This document shows positions 1 to 10,602 of a stretch of DNA of 64,000 nucleotides, piece after piece (positions within the stretch are counted from its first letter, which is position 1; each line of letters opens with the position of its first letter). This stretch comes from Phorcus lineatus (taxonomy: Eukaryota; Mollusca; Gastropoda; Trochida; Trochidae). Below the pieces are notes generated by a model that saw only the letters and a program-made list of their open reading frames with translations, did not search any database and was not told the DNA's origin. Position numbers and translations under genes: made by a program. The stretch lies in the NCBI GenBank assembly GCA_921293015.1, contig OV121085.1:24999911-25063910 (forward strand). Reading direction: 5' to 3'.

Positions 1-780
1 GATACAAAACAGAAAAAAGATTCCAAAACAAATTAGCACTTATATCACAGTCTAAACTTAATTTTTAAAGGAATGGGAAGGAAAGAAAACAAAATTAGCA
101 GTTAGGGATTAACTATATTTTAATTAATTTTCACTCTCTTACATATTTTCTCTCTTATATCTTCTGGAAATACTCTCTGCAAGCACTAATTGCATTTAAA
201 TATCATTTCTAACCAACATCCTAACTTCATCTTCTGACTCCCTATTCAATGTCCACCTGGCAATAATATGAGATTTCCTGATGCCTGTCCCTGATGACTG
301 TGGTCAACTGGTAGTAAACTGCAGACTAAAAGAGGTACAGCTGATAATGCTGATCATTATATCTTTATATTTTGCTTATTGACTGAGCAATAGACATCAA
401 CTTGGGCTTGTTTGAATCTTCAATACCACATCAATATGCTTCAATTGACCTATTCCACAAAGTTTAGCTCTGGTTAGCCTTTTTGTATGCAACCCTGCCA
501 CAAGTTTATACTTTCATCATTTGAGATTGCTAGCATTTTTGGTTTCTTGAAAATAGACTACAGAAGATTTGAGTTTGTTTTCGTAAATATTTTGTTATGG
601 TTTTCGTAAATTAACATAAATAAGTTACCCTGCCATGCTCATACTGTTTGGGGTAGAACAATGAAAGATACACATCTTAACCCTTAAAGTGACACAGAGT
701 ATGTTTTATGATTTTTAATTTGGCCTTGGTAAGAGCCAAAATGCCTTCTGACCTGAGTTAAATTAAAGTCCCCCTAAAGA
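1..780. repeat. Dispersed repeat family B, copy 1
   Basis: Non-coding AT-rich sequence that recurs in diverged form at about 13560-15870 and 20050-20900. Shared landmarks, in the same order, include a phrase like 'gcaaccctgccac', a phrase like 'ggggtaggacaatga' and a phrase like 'tttcttgaaaatagac'. The order and spacing of these landmarks is what links the copies. No reading frame of note is present. Similar low-complexity mosaics are common in mollusc introns. The family name used here is only a local label. Confidence 0.5.
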
Positions 781-1671
781 TGCATCTTTATCTCTAAAAT
801 GCCAAGATTGATATTTTTCTTGTTTTTAATGATAATCGGAAAACGACTCTATAAATGTAAAGAATTTCGAAATGATGTGTCCAGTAAATGTGTATTTTAC
901 CTAAATGACCTCTTTAGCACTTCTGTCATAAATATGTTTCCAAAATTACCTTTGAGTCTTTGGAGCGCGCTACTGTCAGGGTCAAATATCCGAAGTTCAT
1001 TTATGGTGTCATTTGATAGATAAATAGTTGTTGTTTCTTAACCCTTACACAACCGCTAACATCGACCTTATCACTTCTCGATTTTCGTTCAAAGATTTTT
1101 CAACAAAATAAGAACTGGGCTTAATTTTTTTTATTTGTCCAATAAATACCTTTAATTAGCCTTTCATTAACACAGCGTAATTATCGGCTGTGAAAAACCC
1201 ACCTAGGCTAGGGGTAATAAAATTTGCGCGGGTGTGACATAATAAACAGACTGTACAGAGTGGCGCATCATTATTTCAACTGAAATACCGCCTTAAATAA
1301 TTGTTTAATTACCATTGATGTGGATATCTTTTTTACACCAAACGCTTAATAGTGTTACATCGTCAAATGATTTATCTACTGAGTGGAAAACATTCTCTGA
1401 AAATCGTTAATTATTGGCTTTTTTTCTGTGATATTGTTACGATAGATGTATAGATCACAAGGATATGATTCTGTATATGACGTCACAAAAAGGTCTTGTG
1501 ACCAGTCATGCATCCACTGGTTTGGGGCCAGATAGATCTAAGCGGCCCATCAAAAACGGCTGTCATTACAAAACTGAACATATAAAGAGAAGCGACCTTT
1601 GACGCACTATACAATATTGTAATCAGACATTCATATATTCTAAAGAAAATAGTGAAATATGTTTGTGGTTA
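781..1671. other. Non-coding stretch, nothing recognised
   Basis: About 0.9 kb of AT-rich DNA with only one short open frame (799-1023) that resembles nothing I know. I see no splice-flanked coding segment, RNA gene or clear terminal repeats. It lies downstream of the last katanin exon found here, so it may be intron or intergenic. Confidence 0.4.
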
Positions 1672-3300
1672 TATAAACTTTAAGATGTGGGTCTTGGAAT
1701 AATGCCTGCATGATCTCCAGGCGAGATGCGAGTAGCATACTTAGTTTATCTCACGCTAACTCATTGCCATTTTAGTTCTCAGTAGCAAATCCTGGAAAAT
1801 TATTGCATAGCAGTAGTGTCAGTTCAAGGCTTGTACATCCATTCAGGCTGTCCCTAAGTTACAGAGTTTTGTTTCGTTGGTGTTATAAATAATGTGGGTA
1901 CATGCTCCGAAAGTTATTGAAAATTAGCATAACAATCACTAAATTTTTCCCCACTCCCTGCCGCACATGCTAATAACCTCTGGGCATTTTCTACCGTCTC
2001 GCATGAGTTTACCGACCCGCGCTGCTGTTTACTTAGACCCATGAATTCCGACCATATGCACTTCCTTCTAACGCACGTCCTATATGTTCTGAACCTTTGG
2101 GCGGATTTCAATATGGTTGGAACCATTTGAAAGAAAAATTGTCTTCATTGTAAAAATTGTAAAAAACAAATCTGCGCTATGTCAAATGAAGATACAGCAT
2201 GTGCCGCAAAAATGTGACTTTTATATATTTTTAGTTTTACACCATTTTGTCACACCAATTTTCTCATAATTTGCTCAACGTATTTTGACAATTTTTATAT
2301 CACAAGATAGAGAAAAAGATTGTCTTTAATTCCATGTAAAATGTGTACATGCGCAGAAATTCATCAAGACACAGCAAGGGCTGCACAAAAAGCTAATTTA
2401 TCCGATTTTCTTATGTGATCTCAAGCACAATTTTCATGTACCTTTCTTTCGCACTAAATTTCTTCTACACCGTTAAGGGGATTTTGTTAAATTTTACATC
2501 ACGATAAAGAAAAAAGAATTGTCTTCAATTCCTTTTATCAATGATTTATGCGCGCAAATAAATAGAGGATATTTGACATTTCTCGTCGAATACCATGGAT
2601 ATCTCATCGAGTGAGGAAGAAATTTATATTTTCACGAGTGGCGTAGCCATGAGTGTAAATATATGATTTTCTACTTCACGAGATGAGATATTCATGGTAT
2701 TCGACGAGAAATGTCAAATGTTCTATTTATTATGTTTCCCAAAACCCCGTAAATGACCCTAACTATATGAATTGAGAAGCTAAAGCGCTTCGCTAGCGCG
2801 GCTGTTGCATGACGTCATTCAACTGTTTCATGACGTCACAGACGACGCCATATGATTGTTGCACCATTTTACAGAGTAGAATACCATTTTTATTTCACTC
2901 AGTGAAAATACGGGTTTTATTTTCACCGATAAATGGCATATTTCACCATTCGAAATATAATAAATAAAGGCACAACAAGTGCACTTTGTATCTCAGTTAG
3001 TGCCACTAATAGGGAAACTTTGTCACTTGGTATCTCCATAACCAAATGACGCATTCCAAATACATTTATTTCATTTTCAAGAGAAAGAAATTATCTTCTA
3101 TTTGATACATAATATGAATATGTGCTAAAACAAAAAGTGATACAGCAAACACCCCACAAAGGGTACCTTTCACTTTTCTTATCATGTGATCTGAAGCGCG
3201 ATTTTCATGTACCTTTCTTTCGCTCTCAACATCTTCTACACCGCTTGGCACATTTTGATAAATAATACATCAAAATAAAGAGGAAACGATGAGCTTAAAT
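1672..3300 (+). repeat. Dispersed repeat family A, copy 1
   Basis: A non-coding repeat of about 1.2 kb once its internal insertion is removed. The same sequence runs through 48470-49480 in the same orientation and, inverted, through about 20900-21990, with a shorter inverted piece at 35150-35345. Shared landmarks are 'gttttgtttcgttggtgtt', 'atagagaaaaagattgtct' and 'gattttcatgtac'. The 3' third (3060-3300) looks like a diverged internal repetition of 2300-2500. No coding capacity is visible, so it is probably non-autonomous. The ends are not resolved. Confidence 0.65.
2563..2961. mobile_element. 399-bp foldback insertion inside repeat family A
   Basis: The copy of family A at 48470-49480 runs straight through the matching site near 49250, whereas here 399 bp intervene. 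The 7-bp sequence AAATAAA lies on both sides (2556-2562 and 2962-2968) and is the likely target duplication. The left part is an inverted repeat: the arm starting near 2570 (key piece 'catttctcgtcgaatacc') returns in reverse complement around 2690-2720. The right part carries TGACGTCA-like palindromes. Terminal inverted repeats at the exact edges are not obvious, so the superfamily is uncertain. Confidence 0.65.
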
Positions 3301-3815
3301 TCCATATATTGATCACACACAGCGTTTGAAATAACCACTAGCCCGGTAGCCCGATGCTAGGTAAAATTGCCCCGAGTGACCATGTTACTCTGGCCCTTCC
3401 CGACAGCTGAGTCCGTGGAACTTATCATTCTCTGAAGAGAATTCAAGAGTTGCAAAACACTTGTAATCCACAAATGACAATCAGAACTTCCCTGACGTAG
3501 AAAGCAGTTGCCCTCGACTCGCATTCTCGTTGCCTAGGAAGTCAGGAGGCAAAGTCGTGTGACAAAGCATCGACAGTTCGAAAGTGTCCGATAGTTAAAA
3601 TTGGTCCTGGTTTTTCTACTTTTGTAACAAGTTGACGGGGGGGTCTACAAAACAATTATTAGAAAATGTCCTTTTTCGATGCAATCTTTGTTTCAAACAC
3701 TTACAAAATGTGGCACTTGAATTTCCATGAAGCTAACATCGAATTTCTCTGTACAATGGTTTATGTGTTGATGTTATATCTTGCATATGTCTAAATTCTT
3801 TTCAATCAATTACAG
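3301..3815. other. Non-coding stretch, nothing recognised
   Basis: About 0.5 kb with no supported gene. Positions 3335-3370 contain an 'actagcccggtagcccg' phrase that resembles the inner edges of the 646-bp element at 14776-15421, so this may be a short relic of that kind. Nothing else is identified. Confidence 0.3.
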
Positions 3816-4005
3816 ATTGATGTGAAAAATGTCCAAGGCCAAGAGGCCGAGGACAAGGAGTTAGGAAGGTCCGTCAACGTATAGTGACGACGTCTTCATC
3901 AACGAGGTCCATGCCGATAAAGCTTCTGATATGAAATGTACTGATGAGAGTGATAGTGACAGTGATAGTGACAGTCAGAGGCGTAACTACCAAGTAGCAC
4001 AAAAA
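3816..4005 (+). other. Short Ser/Asp-rich coding-like segment
   Basis: After a pyrimidine-AG stretch ending near 3813 there is a short ATG frame at 3829 rich in Lys/Arg that stops at TAG near 3862. A second frame just after it, from about 3880, reads through a run of Ser-Asp repeats (about 3949-3975) and then a basic stretch. It could be the acidic N-terminal exon of a transposase, possibly that of the hAT relic downstream, or chance. No family is recognised. Confidence 0.2.
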
Positions 4006-4029
4006 GCAAGTGCTAACACTTTGAAATTT

Positions 4030-4718
4030 AAAAAAAAAAATTTCTGTAATTTATTGGTGACATTCGTCAGATAGCAATAGTCTTCACAGAACACAATCTC
4101 AACCAATCATTCGATGATGACTAGTGTAGCAATGTTTATAGAAGTGTCAAAAAATGTTTATGTTTAGTCGTCTGGCATTAGCATGTCAAGCTTGTGTTAG
4201 GCAAAACATTTATGGCAGCGCCGTTTTGTAACGGTGGTTTAAGTCTTTTCTCTTCTCAGTACTAGTGTGTGAGCAAATCAGTGTTTAGGAAATGGCACAG
4301 CAGTATAGTAGCAGTATAGCAGTATTAATCATTTCGAGTCAAATATTTTGGACATCATGAGCAATAAGTTTAAGAGTGTAGATTGTACAAAAATTTAATC
4401 TGTTTTTGTAAAATTACAATCGAAAACAGAGGTTCAGTCTCGGAATTAAAAAAATAATTCTTTGAGGACTATCGGGGAAGAAGGCGCGACTTGTAAACCA
4501 AAAAGGTGCATTTGTTACCTCGTACATTCACGATTGGGCGAATATCGGGACACTTCTCAAGAGACATACAAAACTTGATTCACATCATTTTTGTACTGAG
4601 AAATCTTTGAACTATAGAACGGTAGTCACTAATAAACAGGATGATATTTGTTGTCAACTTTCAAATGCACACAAAGAAACCGTGCCATTCTCAAAACACT
4701 AATTGAGACACTTGTTTT
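4030..4718 (+). other. Leader or decayed 5' part of the hAT relic
   Basis: No intact frame. Short coding-like pieces alternate with stops between about 4300 and 4700. They lie directly upstream of the recognisable transposase and are most simply its decayed N-terminal half, where members of this family carry zinc-finger domains. I cannot identify zinc ligands with confidence. Confidence 0.3.
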
Positions 4719-6258
4719 GTGCAGAAGACAGAATATTTTGTAGCTCTCTTGCAGTATCGTGCAAAAACAGATGAGTTATTGAACAGGCATTTGCTTAACA
4801 GCACGATTAGAAACAAATACTTAGCCATTCAAAACGAAATTCTTGATATTTGTGCGTCACAAGTAAGAAAACAGTTGGTAAATAACTGTAATTTGCAGTG
4901 CTTTTCACTCATTGCTGATGAGGCAACAGATTCCTCAACCAAAGAACAAATTTCTATCTCTGTTCGTAAACGATCAGGGTCAAACTACTCTCAAAGAATC
5001 ATTTTTAGGTTTCACTGAGGCTGAAGGCACAAGGGCGGCTTCCTTAGCCGAATCTTTTCTATCAGAATTAGACAAATATGGAGTAAAGAAAGGCTATGTG
5101 AGGGGGCAGGGTTATGACGGTGCCTCAAACATGAGTGGCCACTTGAATGGTGTCCAAGCCATCATTAGACCTATCTTGATGCTTTCTATGTTCATTGCAA
5201 GTCTCATTGCTTGAATCTGGCCTTGGTTCATAGTTGCTCCATAAAATCCGTCAAGAATATCATGTCAATAGTACAAACCATCGCCTTTGCCTTTTCTTAT
5301 TCGGTCAAAGTCTGTTAGCATACACAAATGAGCTTGAATCAAATGAGAATGCCCAGGAGTCAATGGGGAGAAAGCGAAAGCTAACTGAACTGTGTGAAAC
5401 ACGTTGGGCAAGTTGTGCGGGTTTGTTATCCAAGCATCATTTGATGTTATAGTTGAAAGTTTGACTGCCCTTGAACATGATGGCGACTCTAGGGCAAGAT
5501 CCCTCAGATGTTCCATTCAATCTTTTGATTTTATCATTGGCCTTGTTGTGACTCAACATATCATCCAGTTCAGCTTTCTCTCTTATGTTGCAATCTGCGA
5601 TAATAGATCTGATCTGTGCTTCAAGCGAGGCTTCTGTTGTCACCAGCAATTTGCAACAGATTTGTGAAGACGAGTCTGCATGGAAGGAGCTCTTCAGTGA
5701 GGCATCCGACATGGCAAGCAAATACGACATTGCTCAAACAAAAGCAAGGTGTGTCGGTCATCAAACCATGTGTGACAATGCCCCTGCGTCTACACTTGAA
5801 GCCTACTGGCAGAGGAATGTGTTTTACCCTTTGCTGGATCATATGTCTCAGCAACTAGAGGACAGGCCAAATGGCCGATTCGAAGCTCAGGAGTTTTTAC
5901 CTTCTTCAGTCTATAATATGACCGAGGACATTGGTATGCAAATATTCGCACACTTCACTGAGTTGAAAGACAATTCACTTGAGCAACAGACGATAGAAAT
6001 CAGGCGATGGAAATCCCATTGGCAAGATGTTCCAGCAGACAAGAAACTGCGTGTTTGTTGGCAAAACTGGACTTCGCAATAGAAGATCTTTATCCAAATA
6101 TCCATGTTGCCCTCAAAACACTTGTGACAATGCCAGTGTCTTCTACAACTGTTGAGCGTTCCTTCAGGGCAATGAGGCGTGTTAAAACATATGTCAGGTC
6201 AACAATGGTAACGGAGCGGCTTTCCTATGATTGCCAGTGTGAGTTAACACTCTTGTGA
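4719..6258 (+). pseudogene. hAT-superfamily transposase relic (ZMYM1/THAP12-like, DUF4371 type)
   Basis: Conserved pieces occur in order but in different frames: a DUF4371-like segment with 'SLIADEATDSSTKEQIS' (about 4904-4955), then 'GQGYDGASNMSGHLNGVQA' (about 5107-5160), then the C-terminal hAT dimerisation segment with 'MPVSSTTVERSF' (about 6130-6165) followed by 'AMRRVKTYVRSTM'. In intact relatives these belong to one RNase-H-fold transposase of roughly 600-800 residues acting in the nucleus on its own terminal repeats. Several frameshifts and stops mean this copy cannot make the protein. Terminal repeats and target duplication were not located. Confidence 0.8.
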
Positions 6259-6493
6259 TTCATTTCATGTGATACATTTCGTGCTAGCAAGTCTCAATCA
6301 TTTACTTTGAAAAAAAAAATCTCACAAAGACGAGCCAGGTCAAAGGTCACATCTACGACCACCCTGCTTTTGAGTTATTCTGTCATTGAAGCTGTTTTAC
6401 TTCAGAACACTTTCTCATTTTCCCATTTGTCAATATGTCTCCTCAGAAGTCTGACCTGTCACTTGAGAAGATATAAGAAACATTCTATCTGAA
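6259..6493 (+). other. Spacer between hAT relic and LINE ORF1
   Basis: AT-rich DNA that may be the 5' UTR of the LINE that starts coding at 6494. There is an A-run at 6309-6318. No independent feature is seen. Confidence 0.3.
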
Positions 6494-7348
6494 ATGCCTA
6501 AAACAAATGAATTAAAAGACCTAATCACATCTGCAGTTGATGCGGTTGTAAAATCCCTTCACGATTCTCTCAAAATAGAGATTAAGGAGCAGGTATTGAG
6601 AGAAATAGGCTTTGAAAAACTGCAAAGTGACTTCCTAACCCTCGACACTGAAAATAAAAAGCTTAGGGCGGATATGAATGACAAAGACAAACAAATCAAA
6701 GAGCTCAACCAAAGACTTGATTGCGTCTCGGATAAGGTTAACCAGTCGTTCCGCCTGTCGAACCAAAATGAACAGTTCTCTAGGAAGTGTAATATCAAGG
6801 TCTTTAATATGGAGCAGTCTGATGGTGAGGATTTATTGGCAAAGTTTTCTGAACTCATGTCGACAAAAGCTGGCATTCAGGTCAATAGTGGTGAAATTTC
6901 CGCAATCCATAGGATCGATCATGCCAATAAGACTATTGTCAAACCAGTTCTGGTCAAGTTTGCTTCAGTTGAAGCCAAGTCAAGAATCATAAGGGCACGT
7001 AAACAGATTAAAGACAAATTTTGTGTTCGCCTTGCTGATAACGTCACTAAGGCAAATGTGGTGTTAATAAATAGACTGAAAGGTCAGCTCGTGACATTGA
7101 GAATGCTTGGTATTTCAATGGCAGGGTCTTCGCACAAACAAGCAATGGAAAGAAGTTTAAATTTTACCCTTTCTACAATATTGATTCCGTTATCAACAGA
7201 AAATAGCCAAGGCACCACAATCTCCTTAGCTGTTTTCATTATGAACAACAACATGAGTGATTTTATGGATGTTTCATTTCACCGAGAATCACCCCTGTAT
7301 CAGTATATTCCGCGGTACCTCTTCAGCAGAAATGAAAACAGACATTGA
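6494..7348 (+). pseudogene. LINE ORF1 protein (coiled coil plus RNA-binding domain), frameshifted near its end
   Basis: The open frame starts at the first ATG after several stops and gives a long charged heptad region (about residues 30-90). A central domain follows with motifs of the L1 ORF1p RNA-binding region, including 'AIHRIDHANK' and 'RIIRARKQIKDKF'. ORF1p packages LINE RNA. Around 7085 the natural frame moves to another phase, where the expected ending 'NAWYFNGRVFAQTS' continues to a stop near 7205. The last 50 or so residues of the longer frame ending at 7348 are therefore probably not native. Confidence 0.75.
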
Positions 7349-7990
7349 GTACATTCAAATTGCTTTTATTTTACTTTGACCCAAGAAAGGTTTATTTGCT
7401 TTTTTTTTTTTTTATATTATTATTACAGTACATGCATCATGCATGTTCACATCTTTAGAAATGGGAACATTCTATATTATCTCCTGAAAAGGAACTATCT
7501 TTATTTTATTGTTTATCCAAAGAGACATTATATTTACGTAAATTTGGTTAATATCAATTACATCAATATATAGATGTGCAGAAATTGTAAGAATTTCTAT
7601 ACTTTGATTTTGAATAGTTTACACCAGTTATTATCTCTTTGAAAAGAAACACAAAATCTTTGTTTATCCAAAAGAGAACTTTATTACCCTCATCTCAATT
7701 CATATTTTGTTCAAATATAATTATTCTGAAATTGTACAGTTTTCTATATTTTAGATAAGGATATCCTCTTATTTTATTACCTCTTTGACTACCATGAACA
7801 TTATAGCTTAAGGAAGCATCATTTTGCCTTTTTTATTTTTTATCTACTTTTCCGTTTCTATCACTTGTTTCCCCCAAATTTCATCCTTTATCTGTTTCTC
7901 CATTATCTTTCTCCCTACCTACATGTAAAACATTGGTTTTGGTCAAACAAACCTATAACACATATCATATTATAGATAGCTCAAAGCACA
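7349..7990 (+). other. LINE inter-ORF region, non-coding
   Basis: AT- and pyrimidine-rich DNA between ORF1 and ORF2 of the LINE. It contains a T-run at 7401-7413 but no gene. The small open frame at 7376-7573 is low complexity and unlikely to be real. Confidence 0.5.
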
Positions 7991-7996
7991 AAAACA

Positions 7997-8755
7997 ATGG
8001 ATAATTTAAGACTTATCTATGAATGTCAGGGGCATAAAGACGACTCGGCAAAACGTAGAGACATATTCAATTTTGTACGCAGTAAGAAAGCATCGACTGT
8101 ATTTCTTCAAGAAACCCATAGCACAACTGAAGATGAATTAATATGGGCAGCAGAATGGGGGTAAAGTGTCATTTTTCACACAGTACTAGTAAAAGTTCAG
8201 GAGTTATGGTTCTCATAAATAATAACTTCAAATATTTTATGCATGAAATAATTGTAGACGATAATGGCCGTTTTATAATTCTTGATATTACTATAGAAGA
8301 TAACCGTTTTTCACTTGTAGATATATATGGACCAAATGTTGATTCGCCGGAATTTTTCGAAGATCTTGCCAATGAGTTGAGTAAACTTTCAGGATCAATA
8401 GTCTAGGGTGGAGATTGGAACGTGGTGCAAGAGTATCATATCGATACTTCCAATTATAAACATAAAAATAACCAAAAGGCAGATGATAAAATACTCGACA
8501 TAAAAGAACAATTAGAACTAGTCGACCCCTGGAGGATACTCAATCCTGACACCAGACAATAAACATGGCGTAAACCAAATCCGCTAAAGCAAAGCAGCCT
8601 AGACTATTTCCTAATTTCTGACGATATTCTTTCTCTGGTAAAAGCTGTATCTATTGGAATAAGTTATAAATCAGACCACTCATATATTATGCTCGACCTT
8701 AACCCAATTGAAAGAGGCCCTGGATGTTGGAACAGAGCTCCAAATAACTTTTAAG
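7997..8755 (+). pseudogene. LINE ORF2 N-terminus: AP endonuclease domain, broken
   Basis: The translation from the ATG at 7997 shows 'FLQETHS' (the endonuclease Q-E-T-H motif) near 8104, 'VDIYGPN' near 8318, 'GGDWN' at about 8407-8421 and 'LDYFLISDD' then 'SDHSYI' near 8600-8690. These are the conserved blocks of LINE endonucleases that nick target DNA. The segment that should read S-M-N-V-R-G-I-K just after the start is out of frame. In-frame stops occur at about 8404 and 8560. The domain ends at the insertion at 8731. Confidence 0.8.
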
Positions 8756-9566
8756 GCAATTTGGTATTTACTCCCATGTTTGAATATAATTGAGCACTTT
8801 CATGTTTTGAGGAGTAAGCTGAATTTTGTGTACTCCCAGAAATTTAAGGAATTGAGTAATTTTACTCATAGTTTATGATCCTTATTGAGTAATCAACAAA
8901 ACTTACATTTTTCGAATAGGATTGCTTTTAAATGACTTAGTTTATATGTGTATATGTACATCTTTTTGTACTACTGAACGTAACGTCCGCCTGGGTATTT
9001 CGCCTCCACAACAAAAGGAAATAAAGAAAAATTCCATTAATTGATAGTTATTGTTCTCCGTGACTGAGGTTAATTAACACATGTCCGTATTGACCAACAG
9101 TAGCATCATAGAACAGTGAATTACAAATCAAGGTTTGCATGTATCAGAGCAGCCATTTTACTTCATTTGATTGAGAGCTTTAAGTTCGAGTTGACACATG
9201 TGTCTTAACAAATATTATCAAACACCGGGTAAGGTTTGCCTTGTGATTTCTGAAGGCGACGCGAGAGGCACCAAATCAAACGACGCTCTAGTGATCACGT
9301 GACTACAAACTCCGTAAAGTGACTGCTTAGATAAATAGTTTAGTTGTAGAAGTCACTTTCGCTAACACTGTTGTAGAGTTTGAAATGCCGGAGAGTGCTG
9401 TACGCAAGCTGATATCGTTAATTGAGTAAAGTACGCAAGGTCTTTGTTTTAATTGGGTTTTAGGTGAATCCAATGCGTTTTTTGTACTTCCTGATTATTT
9501 TTTAATTGAGTAAATTGTTAATTTATTGCGTGAAATATGCAAATACGCGCTCTATCTGGAGCTCTG
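8731..9566. mobile_element. About 835-bp insertion in LINE ORF2
   Basis: The LINE frame stops at a Trp codon at 8728-8730 and resumes at 9571. The insert starts 'AACAGAGCTCCA' and ends 'TGGAGCTCTG', an inverted terminal repeat of about 10 bp. TTGG (or TGTTGG) occurs at both junctions, so the target duplication is 4-6 bp and the exact edge is ambiguous. No protein is encoded. 'gagta' motifs are frequent inside. The superfamily is not recognised. Confidence 0.6.
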
Positions 9567-9570
9567 TTGG

Positions 9571-9892
9571 AAATTTAATTCAAACTTGCTGCATAATAAA
9601 AATTATGTAAACATGATAAAGGAAACTATACAAAATACTTTAAATGAAGTTAAAATAATAGGACATACCGATGATATTGCCATTACGTCCGACTTTCAAA
9701 ATGAATGACCAGTTTGTATTTGAAATGTTAAAAATGAAAATTAGAAGTGAAACCATAGCATATACAGTAAAACAAAAGAAATCTAATGTTAAAGAAGAAA
9801 AGACACTTAAAAATGACATTAATAAGCTTGAATCAGATTTTGACAACCTTTCAAGTAAAACTCGTAAAGAACAAGCAGACAGAGTCAGCTAT
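9571..9892 (+). pseudogene. LINE ORF2 linker between endonuclease and reverse transcriptase
   Basis: Short frames here match the linker of L1-like ORF2, first 'KFNSNLLHNKNYVNMIKETI' and then a Lys-rich helix ending 'KEQADRV' at about 9889. Frameshifts near 9700 divide it. The next part of the protein is beyond the pearl-like insertion at 9893-10602. Confidence 0.6.
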
Positions 9893-10602
9893 ATCCCCTG
9901 CCAAAGGGAAAGGGTAGTTAAGGATACTAGTTGAGGAATATTGAACAGTGATCATGTTGTTTTTCTACAAACAACCTTTAAGAAATCCTATTGTTGTAGT
10001 GACTTGTTATTACCAATTTTAAATATTGGTGATGCATTTTTGTGATACATTTAACCCAACTGTCCTGCATATTATTGTATTTGAACAGTCACAAGTATCT
10101 TAGAAAAATAAATACAAGAAGTTGAAAACCCCAAAAGGCACATCTCCGCATGATGCCCGTTGCACATACCAAGTTTCGTCGAGCTAGGTCTCACAGTTTT
10201 GGAGTTGTGGTCCGGAAACGAAATCCTATGTTACGTTTCCATGGAAACGGGTAAAAATAAAAATGCAAAGAAGTTGAAAACCCCAAAAGGCACATCTCCG
10301 CATGATGCCCGTTGCACATACCAAGTTTCGTCGAGTTAGGTCTCACAGTTTTGGAGTTGTGCTCCGGAAACGAAATCCTATGTTACGTTTCCATGGAACG
10401 GGTAAAAATAAAAATGCAAAGAAGTTGAAAACCCCAAAAGGCACATCTCCGCATGATGCCCGTTGCACATACCAAGTTTCATCGAGCTAGGTCTCACAGT
10501 TTTGGAGTTGTGCTCCGGAAACATTAGCGGGACGGACGGACGGACGAACGGACGGACAGAGACCATTTCAATATCCCCCGCCAACTACGTTGGGCGGGGG
10601 AT
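9893..10602 (+). mobile_element. Pearl/Helentron-type non-autonomous element
   Basis: Inserted in the LINE, it starts ATCCCCTGCC and ends GGCGGGGGAT, i.e. short inverted ends. Inside are three near-identical core units of about 152 bp, then a (GGAC)n microsatellite (about 10530-10560), then a strong 3' hairpin at 10575-10600 with arms CCCCCGCC and GGGCGGGGG. Tandem core, microsatellite and terminal hairpin match the published description of bivalve pearl elements and Helentron-associated elements. It has no coding capacity and would need a Helentron for movement. Confidence 0.75.
10121..10520 (+). repeat. 152-bp tandem core of the pearl-like element, about 2.6 units
   Basis: Units start with 'gttgaaaaccccaaaag' at 10121, 10273 and 10424, giving periods of 152 and 151 bp. 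The third unit is cut off after 'gctccggaaac' and joins the microsatellite. The units differ at only a few positions, so amplification is recent. Their size is close to that of known bivalve satellites of about 160 bp. Confidence 0.85.

Noticed and set aside
3816-4005. Host gene exon with a Ser/Asp repeat
   Set aside because: Stop codon and frame change within 40 nt and no partner exons. Kept only as a low-confidence segment.
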